NCBI GenBank assembly: GCA_016758965.1
Contig: JAEPRB010000021.1
Span: 248,001-312,000, forward strand
DNA from: Circinella minor
Lineage: Eukaryota > Mucoromycota > Mucoromycetes > Mucorales > Lichtheimiaceae
Length of the DNA stretch: 64,000 nt
Direction of reading: 5' to 3'
The first letter of the stretch is position 1, and each line of letters begins with the position of its first letter. The position numbers and the translations under genes were made by a program. The notes under the pieces are model-generated. The model saw only the letters and a list, made by a program, of their open reading frames with translations. It was not told the origin of the DNA and did no database searches. Of the stretch, positions 36,694 to 49,030 are shown in pieces.

Positions 36694-38599
36694 AATTATT
36701 TATTATTACAGTTGTTGTTGTTGTTGTTGTTGGGAATGTCGTTTAAGTTAATTTTTAATGTGGTCAATTGCAAGTTAAAAAAGAAAAAGAAAGAGGGCAG
36801 GATATATTTTTTTTTATTTCGAGGAACAGAAAAAAAGAGAAAAAAAGAATAAAAAAAGAATAATGCACAGTTAGGTTGCCGAGAAAAAGAAAAAAAAAAA
36901 AAAAAAAAGCTCCGCGTTATTTCATTTTTAGAAAAAGTTATGATGTCATACTCATAAATGTTAAGTATGAAACAGGCGTGTTTTTTTTTTTCTTTCCTTG
37001 TTTTTCTTTAAACAATATTCTATAAAAATCTCTTTCATTGTGGGCGGTGATTATATAATTCATTTAAAAATTTCGTATTACAACCATTTTTACTAAAGAA
37101 AAAGAAAAAACCAAGATCTTGGGAAACTATAACTATAACTATAACTATAAATTTGGCTTTCTTAAAAATATATGTATTTATTAATAATAGGAAAGAGAGA
37201 AGGAGATGTGTTTTAAATGATGTCATAATAAAAAGAATTGTTACAAGAGAGGGAAAAGTTAAGTTTCAAGTACAACAGTGCTTTGCAGATGTGGTACAAG
37301 AGCATGAAGCTAAGACCAGGTAGACCAATAAACTAAAAAAAAACATGGGCAACATTTTATATTGAATTGAGTTGTTATCCCAAAAATAACGAAATCATCG
37401 GTATTAAAAAACTCATTTTAGATTTTTTTTTTTTTAACATCACTAAATAATTTTATATAAATCGAGTATAGGGCAAATTCACCTATTCCTAAATAGAACA
37501 AGTACAAGGACTACTATAAATTAATAATTATATATAAAGTACGTCAAATAACAAGCTGTTAATAATGGATCAAAACAATAAACAGGGCAACGTGATCTCT
37601 TTCTTTACTTTTTTTTTTCGTCACCGCTGGCTGTAACAATTTGGTATCTAACCAAATGATATAATGTAGGATCCTTTTTATTTTTCTTTCGGAGACGAAA
37701 AAAAACTGGGTTGTCGTCGGAAGATCAAATAAGGATGGTATTATTAATTTACTTCAAAAAAAAAAATTATGCGTGTCAAGATAAAAAATTCTCTAAAGTT
37801 TTTTTTTTTTTTTTATGTAGGTTATTTGTTCCTGTATGACTTTTCGTCTGTCTATCTAAATTATGAATGAGGTGCAGATACACAATGAATTGATCACTAT
37901 AAATATATAATAATATATGAATATTACATTGAATAAAAAAGAATGAAAAAGAATTTTATCAAACACACAATCAGCAATCACATAAAAAAATCGTCAAGTT
38001 CATGTATAATTTTATAACATATACAAGGACGTAAGATGGTCTGAGACACATAACGATTTATTTGTAATAAATATAGGTTGAGTAATTTCAAGGTACGAAA
38101 AAAAAAAATATTATACCGCTTCATTTATTAAAAATTGCCTTGAAAACCAATTGATGTGATACCTCTTTTTTTTTCTCTTCACATGAGGTTCTTTGGGAAT
38201 TTTAAGCGTGAGTGAGACAGTTTAACCATCAGGTATAAATTTTAACTGAAATAGCATATTATTATTGGGGTTACTCAACGATTAGTGATCACTTCAAATG
38301 AAGAGCTCTAAGAAAAAAAAAATTGACCTTTATTTACCATTTTTTTTAATGCTTTTCACATCTGTTTTTAAGTACCGTCACGGCTTAAGAATCAAAGTAG
38401 ATCTGGTTTCCATAGATAAAATTAATTGATAGTCATTATTCTTATGCTTGATGCCAGTAATACACAAAATATATGGCTTTTATAACTTAAATGCAGACAC
38501 TATACCAAAGATATATTCCTGCTTTTTGAGATAGTGATCTTTTCAATAATTTATAACATTTATCATATATTATCATATATTATTATTATTATTATTACA

Positions 38600-38621
38600 G
38601 TATCACAAACAAGTGTGATAC
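38600..38621. repeat. short hairpin, 8-bp perfect arms
   Basis: GTATCACA (38600-38607) and TGTGATAC (38614-38621) flank a 6-nt loop. It directly follows an (ATT)n run and precedes CGTACGTGAT. No adjacent gene or T-run suggests a terminator, so its role is unknown. Confidence 0.5.
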
Positions 38622-38646
38622 GTACGTGATCTAATTGGCTCACGCA

Positions 38647-38733
38647 ATGCCATATTTCTGGCAGAGCAATACCTATTATTTCCGGCAAAAAAAGCTATGC
38701 CGTATTTCTGGTAAAGCAATGCCACATTTCAAC
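38647..38733 (+). repeat. degenerate ~25-bp tandem repeat, about four copies
   Basis: ATGCCATATTTCTGGCAGAG (38647 on) is repeated as ATGCCGTATTTCTGGTAAAG (38697 on), matching at about 20 of 24 positions. A weaker copy lies between them (about 38670) and a partial one follows (about 38719). Spacing is 22-27 bp. No coding frame spans all copies. Confidence 0.55.
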
Positions 38734-39825
38734 AGGCTTTGCTATTAATAGTAGAAGAATCCCACAAATATTCTCAAATAGTAACCTTTTAAATCTTTTA
38801 GTCTTTTAACAATTAAATAATTGACCTGACAATAGTTTCCTTTGAGCATAAAGCCTCTTAAACTCACTGATACGTAAGATTTCTCTTTTGTGGATTCAGA
38901 AGACATAATATTCCTGAATAATATAAGAAGAACTCCCACAACCCAAATTTTTATTCTATTTCATATAATTTATTATTCAAATACAACTACATATCATAGT
39001 ATATTAATTCTTCTTTATTTTATATCTTTATACAAAGTACTTCAATCACACATAGAACGCTTCTACGTACAATGTATCACTGAAGCAAATTTAGTAATAG
39101 TTGAAAACTGGAAGGGTTGGAAAGGAAGCACACAGAAATATATATTTTCAAATGATATATAATTCAAAACTAATTCAATCTGCTTAATAAATAAACTATC
39201 AATCGAACTGTCTCGTTAGAAAAGCTTTTCTAAGTCTGTTACTTAAGTAATTACGCCTTCTACAGTTTATTAGCTCTTACGTATAAATAATTTGAGGGTT
39301 TTCTCCCAGTAGTAGCTGCGTGTAAACCATGGTCCTTTAATAAAAGGAACAAGTACTTCACTTGTAGACATAAAAAAACTATTATAATTTTTTCAACTTC
39401 TATCATTACCATTACTACAATACTATGTTTTTGTACAGATTTATCACACAACAAAATTATTTCTAACTCTTTTCTGATGATCAATATAATCATGTAGATA
39501 GTACTCATGTATTATACCCTTTTTATATATATTAAGAAGTGCTTATAATTTTAGTTAGAGACTTATTGTTACTATTATGGCACTATATATATGTATAGTA
39601 TCAACAAACATTATTCATTTTTCTCTCGAATGAGATAGTGTTCGTTGACAATGTTACAATAATTTCATGTTATTACTCCTATCTGAGGCATTGTTTTATT
39701 TATTTATTTATATAAAATGCAGCTGCGTAATCCAAATACGGAAATTTTGTTTTTGATAAAAAAAGAGAAAAAATACAGACGCGATTTTTTTTTATTGTTA
39801 TTATTTTCATATTTACGAAAAAATT

Positions 39826-39839
39826 CGCGTTCGAACGCG
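39826..39839. promoter_or_regulatory. CGCG palindrome at FANCD2 start, MCB/E2F-like
   Basis: CGCGTTCGAACGCG is a perfect 14-bp palindrome ending 20 bp before the FANCD2 ATG. Its right half overlaps ACGCGT (39835-39840), the core of the fungal MluI cell-cycle box bound by MBF; the left half gives TTCGCG, an E2F-like core. CpG is otherwise scarce here, which makes the site stand out. Control at G1/S is inferred, in line with known regulation of fungal DNA-repair genes. Confidence 0.5.
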
Positions 39840-39859
39840 TTTTATCTTTGTAAATCGCC

Positions 39860-42800
39860 ATGACTAGAAATACATTTATTGAATTATTAAAAGAAGCAGG
39901 ATGTCTTGTTGATTCAGCTGATACTCGATCCATACTATTTGGTACATGGCCTTTTTTTTTTATATATACATTGTGCTCGAAACAAAAAGAAAGGATCATT
40001 ATTATTGACTTCCATTCTTTTTTTTTGGGGGGGGGGAAATGGGGTAATTCAAGTATCTGAACCTGCGTTATTTCGTAGAGAACTTTCACTTAAAATTAGA
40101 AGTGATGCTCAATACCCGGAGAATCTCGATGAATTTTTTGATAGTATGAATGCTTATTTACAAGATGTTGATATCTTTCGAAAATTTCTATTACCAGCAA
40201 CACTTTCAGCTCATTTAATGGATAATAGACGGTAAATAAGAAAATAATATAAATTGTTTTTTTTTTTCCCTGCATAAATTTTTATTTATATTTTGCTATC
40301 TGTTTATATGATTTAGGACAAGTGCCCTGGAAAGTGCTATAAAAACATTACTTGGTATCGACATTATTCAACCAACGTTAATAACTTACTTATTAGAAAG
40401 ATTACCAGAGTTTTATGATGAATTGGAAAATGAGTATGTATAATTTAAAGGGAAAATCAAGAATAATTTTCTAACTATATTATATAGTAACTCAAGTTCC
40501 TGTACTGCTCGATTAATCCTTCATCAACTTCGTTGGTCAGAATATATTGTTGAACCACAAGCACTTACTGGAAAATTAATCGAGGTAATTAATAATAATA
40601 ATAATAATTGTTATATTGATTATTTATAAATGTATATTGATTATTATAAAAGGTTATTCAAATCACGCCTACTGTAATTCAACATGAAATTATTACATCA
40701 CTTCCAGATATCATTAATGATTCAGAACATAAGGTAAAAACAAAGAGAGTGGATAAAAAGGAAAATGAATGGATAACATGTTTTATTAATATGGGATATA
40801 AAATAGCCGATTGTAGTATATTTAAAAGAATTAATGCATGAGAATACTGAATTAACAGTACCTATATTGGATGCTCTTTCTAATCTTACTCTTCATTCTG
40901 AAAGCTTGGTAATGTATAATTTTTATATGTTTAAATTAAATAGTATGTTATTATGGGGATGAGTTTAATGAATAATAATAATAATAGGAAGATGTACGAG
41001 AAACAGTGCTGGATCGTTTAGAATCAGCAGAGTTAGATGATTTAGCTGTGATTATCAAGTTTTTACTACATACTGCCAAACCACATAATATTGATATAGT
41101 TATTCATGGTATAAGAGATAAATTAGATTTTCGTTCTCTTGGAAAATCTGCAATGCCAAATACGACACGAAAGGTCAAACAATCACCAGAAGCACTTATT
41201 ATTGGTAAGAAATTATAAATTATAAATTAATTATAAGGGTAAAAAAAAAAGGGGGGGGGAAGGGTAGGTGTATACATATCAATGGATGATACATATAAAT
41301 GTATAATAAATATATAGAATCAATTAAATTGGGATTACAATTTCATAAATTTGTATGTGATGCATGGGTTAAATCAATTACTGCATTACAAACTAAGGTA
41401 AAAAAAAAAAAAACAAATTGGTTCACCTTTTGAGTTCATAAAATAATTTAATTAATTTATTATACTTTTGTATACAGCCTGCTCACAAGATTATTGACGT
41501 TTTGGTCCTTTTTATCTTACATTCAATGACATCAACTAAAAAGAAAGCTGAACTGATTTTCAGAAAGAAAATATCAACTGGTCTTATTACATCTTCTTTA
41601 TTACAAGAATCCGTTTTTCATCACCCACATGCTTTAGCTAGGTAATATATCTATATAACATTAAAAAATCATAGTATATTCTTTATAATACTCAACGAAA
41701 AAACTCTCCCATATATTTAGTTATTGGAACACAATCCTTTCACTATCAGAAAGCTTATTACGATCATCTCAGCAAGATAGTGTGGTAATTCCATGCTCCA
41801 GTGCTCTGTATATTAGTTCATTTAAGTCAAGTGATGCATATTATCGACAGGTATTAATTTGAGATATAAGTATGGATATATATATATATATATATATAGC
41901 CTAAATAAATCACTCTTCTTTTTATATTTATATAGGAAATCATAGGCTCCTTGGTAACTCATATTGGAAGTGGCTCAATATCCTTTTTTTTTTTTTACTT
42001 AAGCATTATCGCTTAATCATTTTCAACAGATATATTATTTTATATATTTCTCCTTAACCTATGATTATTTTGTTTCTACGCTACAGAAATGGATGTTGCT
42101 TTAGATATACTTCTTCATTTAGCACAAAATGATGTTGATAATATGGCAGTCTATGGTGTATTTATCAAAGGTATTCTAGATTATTTAGATAATCTTACGC
42201 TATCCCAAATCAGAATACTCTTCAATATATTTAGTCTCTTATCACTCACGGTAAGTATAATAGTATTCTTCTTCTTCTTATTATTTTTCAAAAAAAAAAA
42301 AAAAAAGGAGTTACTTATTCTAATTCGATATATACTTTTATCTAGGGAAGTAATCGTAATGGAACTAATTCAAGTCTTTGGGCCGAAATTCATATTGTTA
42401 TTCGTAAACAACTTTCTAATCCTCGAGAAAAATATAAAAAAATTGGTATTGTTGCAAGTTTAGCTGCTGTTAACGTGATGGCATCTGCTAAATTATGTGC
42501 TGAAGATCAAGTTGGTGCTGGATCAAGTAGTACACAACGTATGTAAATAAAAGAAAGTAGTAACATACTCATATTGTCTTCTCAAAGAAACAATACGAGA
42601 ATAGGTATTCAACATCTTTTCTTGTTTTATCCTTTTTTTTTAGATGAAGTATCGATTGATGATGCACATAGACATCCACTTATTCGACCTGCTATGCAAC
42701 TAATTGAAATGACCTTACAAAATTGTCAAGAATATCCGGTAAGAAAATCATTATTGCTATTTAGATGAATAGACGACAAAACTAAACATTTCATACAACT

Positions 42801-45800
42801 GTATATAATAATAATAATAATAATAATAATTATCAAATTAGAACTGTATGGCACTCGTGTATGATGAATTAGCATATATGCTTGAACATAATGATTTGGA
42901 TAAACGAATGCAATTATATATTTCAGAAAGTATTACTGCCGATTTTATAGAAAGATATGTTGCAGATGTGGAAGTAGTTGAAACTCATATTGAAAAAGAT
43001 ACACGCAATCTTGATATTACATTGAAACCGCAAATTTGGATGAACCTAGATGGTCAGGTAGGTTTTTTTCTTTAATTATTTCTATAATGACTCAAACCAA
43101 TGGATACTTTATTTTACTTATTATGTTTACTTATTATTATTATTATTAGCAAGCAAGCATTGCTATTGACTTTTATTCCTTCATTTGTAAAACAGATGAG
43201 CGAAATAAAAAGAAATTTCTTCTTACTTTGTGTGCATTATTCAATCTTTTGCAAAGTAGTGAAAAATTATCCAATAGTGGAAGTTTAGAAGGTATTGATG
43301 CCTTGATAGGATGTGGTTTAGTATTATTCGATGGTACGGATGATTTTGAGGTAAATATAATATAAGTTAATATAATTCACTAATAACAATTCAATTATAA
43401 AAAGTAATTTAATATATGTATTTCTTTTCTTTTTGTCACGGTGGGGGGGGAATGTTTATCCAGGAACTTGTCCGAGATCTTGAAACTCATAACTTACAAA
43501 GTGCATGTGATATTATGTATTATGCAATTAATTGGTTAGTATTATTACTATATATTTCATAGCATTTAAAAAAAAAAAGTGACATGGAAAAGACTAACTT
43601 TACATATATATATTCAAAGGTGTCGAGAATTATTAAATGTATTTTCAAATGTATCCGAGCCTTCAATTCATCAAAAAGCTGTACGACGACTCAAGAATAT
43701 TTTAAAGCTTGAATTGTGTTTGGATAAACTTATTAAACAAGCTTCAGGTTATACACCCATGGAATTTTATCCAACATTTCCTACATCAGGTTCTCGACCG
43801 TTGAACATCAATTCAGTAAGTCTAATCTATATATTCTAGCTATATACAGAATAAATGTTAGAAGAGTATATTAACAAAAAAAAAAAAACTTCTTTTTTTG
43901 CTTGTCAGTCTGCATTGAGTAGTATGCGAGAAATTCAATCAGGCGATGATACATCAGATAACGAGACAAAACCTAATAAAAAAGACAAAGGACAACCTAG
44001 CATTTCATTTGATTCAGTTGATGCCTTAAGATCACATATGCGTGGATTAACTGTGAGTATATATTGGTTTTTAAAAAGGTGTAAATTATACTTAATTGAT
44101 CCGCTTTTGTTTGTTTTTGTATAGATCAACGTTTTGAGTATTTTAAGTATGAGTGATGGGCTCCCAGAAGAAGATAAGTTAACAGTAAGTTATATTATAT
44201 TATTGGCTAGGAAATACATTGATGATGATGATATATTAATAATGGATAATATTTATATTTCATAATTAGTATCCAGAACTTAACTATATTCTTGAGGATT
44301 TGAATGAAAAATTGGATAATAAAGTTGTTCCTGTACCTGTTAATCCATTTGCCTTCGCCAAAAAGAAACCTGCTGATTCAAAACAAAGTAACTTACATAA
44401 GGCTACAATGTTCTCTCGAATAAGTGCTTCTGATCTTATGAGACAGGTATCCAATACAATCCGTCTATTATACTACTTTTTTTTTTCACCAACCATTTAC
44501 ACATAAAAGAAAAAATTATATTAACTTGAATTTTTATATGTAGGTCATTAAAAATTTACCCAATATTCTTCAAAGACTCGAATTACTTTATGAGGATATT
44601 CAATTACATGTAAGCTTACGATTTATATATATGATAATGTGGTTATCTTTTGTTTATTTTTTATCTTCATTTTTTATAGGATACACAAGCCGGCCGCATT
44701 GAAAAGGTGATTGTTTTTCTCTTAAAAAAAAACTATTATCTCTCATTTTCTTTTTCTAATTCAAGTTTTTTTTTTTTTTTTTGACAGGACTCTAAAACTA
44801 TTGTTCAATGTACATCACTTATTATGGATATTATCTTTAAACTTGTCTCTTGGCCAGAAATTAAAAATCCAGAATATCGCGATATTCTTGAAGTAAGTAC
44901 ACTATAATTTTTTTAAACTGGTGAAACTATTCTTTATCCTTCTTCTTCTTTTTTTTTCTACTCTACATCATCATAATTAAATAAACGATAGTAATAATAT
45001 ATCTTTTACGTGTGTGTATATGAATAGAATCTTATCAAAACATTAGCAGATAGAATAACCGCCGAACAAACTCAACATGATGCTTTTGATTTCAATATTC
45101 GTGAAGCTTTCAAATATTTGTCAAATTTCAGTAACAATATACCTGATGCTACTACAGCGGTTACTCATTATAAAACCTTAAAGCGTATCATGGTTTTATC
45201 TGACAACGAAATGGAACTTAAAGTGAATGCGCATCAAGTGGTGACCCGTGTCTTGGCAACAGATTGGTTTGACTGGAGAGATATCAAGGTAACAAACAAA
45301 CAAAAAAAAACATGACAACTCTATAATGACAATGCTATTGGATTATACATGTCAAAAAATTAACTATTGTTTTTCAATTTCTAATAGAAACAAATTACAT
45401 TTTTGGTTGAACAAGCCATTGAACTGGATAAAGACCCGTTACAAACATTACATACATATGCAAATCAAGTACTTCCAGAGTTTATTGAAGATGGAACTCG
45501 ATTAGATGATCATCCTCTTTTACGTAATGATACGCTTATAAACTACTATGAGGTAAAATAAATATATATATATATATATATATATATTCATTTAATTATG
45601 ACAAACTTTAAATAATGTTAATATTATTAATATGAATTGATACTAAATAAATATATATTAGGCAATGATTAATCAAGCTGTCAGTGCATTACACTTACTA
45701 AAAAAAACGGATGATCAAAACGAAGAAAATGAAGATGTTCTTGAAAAAACTGAAAAACTAGTCAAGATCTTTCGACAAATTACATTCTATATTAGGAATC

Positions 45801-47167
45801 AAGAGAAAAAAGAGTTATTTAGTATTCTTCTCAAGACCGGTCGAACATTTATTGAGCAGTTTACGATTCATTCAATTCCTTATTTTACAGAGATTTTTAA
45901 ATATCATAATCAAAAAGTGGCTGCCATTCTTCGTGATTTTCAAAAATGTACTCGGATTTTCCAGGTAAAAAATTATTTTATTAACAAATTTCTATGGATA
46001 TGGAGTATAGATATGAATATATGGGAAAAGGCATGATTAACAATTGATAATAATAATAATAACTATAAATAGGCTATTTGTTCCCATGTTAAAGTATTAA
46101 AAGATGTCAAGTTATCCGCTTATGTACCAAAATTAAAGCAAGCATTAGAAACTGTTCTTTTTCAAGCCAAAATGTTGATGTCAGAGAACAATGCTCCAAG
46201 TGCTTTTACTATAGGTAATATATTTATACTATTTATTAAATGAAAGTCATAATACACCATCACTAAATTGATAAATGTTTTATGTTTTTTTTTTCCTCGT
46301 TACTATTAATTTTAGGCGCATTAAAGCACAGAGATATTCGTGGTGCTGAAGTATCATCTCAGGTATATATTTGATATAATTACTTTTGAGTATCAAAAAG
46401 AATCATTATTTGATCAAGATCACTTATTTTATTATTATAATTATGACATCTTTTAGATTCCTCGTGAAATTTCCTCAGAATCTGAAATAGAAGAAGATGA
46501 TGGCGATGATGAAAATGAAAGACAGATTGCTGTTCGATCTCCAATAACAAAACAAAAAAAACGGCAACCCAATTCAAAGACCAAGACACGTATTACAAAA
46601 CAAAGAAACAGAAAAAATTTGGAGGAAGATCGAGAAATTCGAACTACAAGTCAAGTTCCAACTTCCGATGATGATGATGATGATGAAGAAGAATATGAAT
46701 TATTAGAGGGTGATGATGATAGTAAAAATAATAATGAAGGTGAAGCGCCTGGTATGATGGATGTGGATCTCAATTCTACTTCAGAAGAAGAAGATGAACC
46801 GTTATCAAATCGACATGCACAACGAAATCGTAAACGAAATTTACTATCGGATGTTTCTGAAGAAGAAGAAGATGATGATGATGATAAACAAATAGTGAAA
46901 AAAGAAAAGGATCTCCGAGAAGATCAAGACGATGAAGAAGAAGTCGAAGAAGTAATTCTAATGACACAATCACAATCACAATCACCTCCACCGGAAGAAC
47001 TACTACATCGTAGCAACTCAAAAACACCTTCGTCGCCTTCTACTTCTCGTAGTACTACTACTATTACTGAAGGACATAAAGCAAAAAAACCACGACTAGG
47101 GATGACAGGAAACAGAAAAAAAATGGTGCCAAATAAAGTCTTTAATTTGACAGGAGATAGACGTTAA
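39860..47167 (+). CDS. FANCD2: FANCD2, Fanconi anaemia group D2 homologue
   Basis: Thirty exons join in frame: 39860-39941, 40054-40231, 40317-40433, 40488-40584, 40653-40733, 40807-40908, 40988-41204, 41318-41397, 41478-41641, 41721-41850, 41936-41969, 42087-42250, 42346-42538, 42644-42738, 42842-43057, 43150-43350, 43464-43534, 43620-43815, 43909-44052, 44125-44184, 44270-44446, 44544-44609, 44680-44706, 44788-44892, 45028-45288, 45388-45552, 45662-45964, 46073-46214, 46316-46362 and 46457-47167, about 1541 residues. FANCD2 clamps DNA with FANCI during crosslink repair. Hallmarks are LLGIDIIQPTLITYLLERLPEF, IITSLPDIINDSEH, ENTELTVPILDAL, VIIKFLLHT and GILDYLDN. Lys455, in VFIKGILDYLDN, sits where I recall the monoubiquitinated Lys561 of human FANCD2. 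The C-terminus is a long acidic tail with basic NLS-like patches. The exon 11 donor is uncertain (GTGGCT used; a GC donor 3 nt later is possible). Confidence 0.92.
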
Positions 47168-47316
47168 AAATACAAATGTTTAAAATAATGCATACTAAAA
47201 TCAAAACCATCAATGTAGCTGAACATGAAAAAAAAAAGCGAACATAAAAATAAAAACTTCGTTTTTAAAAAAAAAAAAAAAACTCACCTTCCTTATTTAA
47301 ATTGATATAATAAAGT

Positions 47317-48699
47317 ATGCAAAATTCAGTAGCATCTGATGAACAACTTGAATTAACACCTTCTCGAAAAGATGGAATTTCAGAAGACCTTGAAGAAACA
47401 TTACGAAATTTTGGTTGCGAATTAATACAAAGTGCTGGTATCTTGTTAAAACTGTAAAGTGTTGATTTTAATTTTTTTTTTTTATGGAAAACGCGTTGCG
47501 TCAAATATAAAAAAAAACACATATATGCAGCGGCGGCATGGGTGTGGAATTGTTGCGATCTATCGATTTAATTTTCTTTTTCTTTCCATGGAATATATAC
47601 ATATATAGACCTCAAGTTGCCATGGCTACTGCACAAGTTTTGTTTCAACGATTCTTTTATATGGCAAGTTTGAAAGAATTTGGAATTGTGGTAAGTTCAA
47701 GTTATATTTTTCTTTTTTCAATTATACAGATCGATCTTACCAATCTGTGTGGTCGGTGTGATTATAATGGGATCTCATAAAAAAAAAAAAAAACAAAAGG
47801 ATTGAAAAAGCTGATATGACAAGTCAGGAAATTGGGATGGGTGCATTATTTCTTGCTTCCAAGGTTGAAGAATCATTTACCCGACTTTCTTATATGGTCT
47901 CTGTATATGATAATTTATTAAGACGAATTCGTAAACAACCTACCTATCCTCCGCTCGATGCATTTTCGCAGGTTAGTTAGTTTTACTTTTTGAGAGGGGG
48001 GAGGGTGATGCGTCAAAAGTTGATATGATGAGGTCTGGAAGGAGGGGGAGAGGATAAAATATAAAAAAAAGGGGGGGGGGGTGTTTGGTTAGAACACAAA
48101 GGAAGTTCATTTAGGATGTATTTGAATATGGAAAGATGGATATATTTCAACATGAAGCTAATATTATTATTTATTAGAGAGCTTACGATTTAAAGAATAT
48201 GATCATTACCGGAGAAATGCAAATATTAAAAAAATTAGGATTTAATGTTCATGTTCAGCTACCTTACGGATTAATGATTAATTATTTACGTATCTTGGAT
48301 CTTGAAGAAGATGAAAAAGTGGCAGGAAGAGCTTGGAACTATTTGAATGACGGGTAATTTTTGTTTTTTTTGTTTTTTATTATTCGCCTACTCTTCTTAA
48401 TTTTATTTGTTGTTTTCTTACGAGCTTGATATATCCTTATTATTTTATATAATAGTTTACGCTCAAATGTATATGCTACTTATGATCCAGCCACCATTGC
48501 ATGTGCTGCTATCTGGCTCGCATGTCGTGATCAAGCTATTAAACTACCACCAGATTGGTTTTCACTTTTTGATACTGATTTTGAAAACGTTATTAATGCA
48601 GCAGGACAAATACGACGAGTTTATTATATAAAATTAGACCGTGAACATCTTCCTCTTTATACTGACGAAATGAATCAATGGTTGGCCAAACACACTTAA
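47317..48699 (+). CDS. cyclin L-type cyclin
   Basis: Five exons join in frame: 47317-47453, 47609-47690, 47828-47971, 48178-48353 and 48456-48699, about 260 residues. The N-terminal cyclin box shows [51 protein letters not shown] and RAYDLKNMIITGEMQILKKLGFNVHV, closest to cyclin L, which partners CDK11-type kinases in transcription and splicing. The second cyclin fold follows (LRSNVYATYDPATIACAAIWLACRDQAIKLP). The usual Arg/Ser-rich tail of animal cyclin L is missing; the protein stops soon after the folds. It starts only 150 bp after the FANCD2 stop, in the same direction. The exon 3 acceptor (CAG at 47825-47827) was chosen because it keeps the frame and gives FGIVEIGMGAL. Confidence 0.9.
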
Positions 48700-49030
48700 A
48701 ATTTTTTTTATTCCTTCTTCTCGCCCTCTTTTTTCACTTACTCACTTGCTCACCCTTTTGCTTCATTGATCCAAAAAAGAAAAAAGAATCAACATATATA
48801 TATCTATTTATAAGAAGGTTAAAGATAATGATGATGATGGTGTTATTATATTGTGTGTTAATTAAACACATTTTTTTTTGTATATATTATTTTTTATAAA
48901 TTTTTTATATTTTGATACTACTTTGTCAACAAATTTGTTTCTGATTTTTTTCAAGAATTTTTGTATAAATATATAAATTATTACAACATACTACTATTAT
49001 TATTATTATTACTACGTATTTAGAAATTTA
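48700..49030. other. convergent 3' region
   Basis: 331 bp between the cyclin L stop and the stop of the membrane protein gene. It holds T-rich tracts and a short (ATT)n run near 48993-49010. No gene is seen. Confidence 0.55.

Larger units (their letters stand above)
36694..39825. other. divergent intergenic region, kinase to FANCD2
   Basis: About 3.1 kb with no supported gene. It contains a GTT microsatellite near 36711-36731 in the kinase 5' leader, four tandem AACTAT units (about 37125-37150), a hairpin (38600-38621) and a degenerate 25-bp tandem repeat (38647-38733). Open frames at 38745-38939 and 38890-39162 overlap on opposite strands and lack motifs. Confidence 0.5.

Noticed and set aside
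39826..39840. A T-loop-like GTTCGAAC suggesting a tRNA
   Set aside because: No acceptor, D or anticodon stem can be built around it; it is part of a DNA palindrome.
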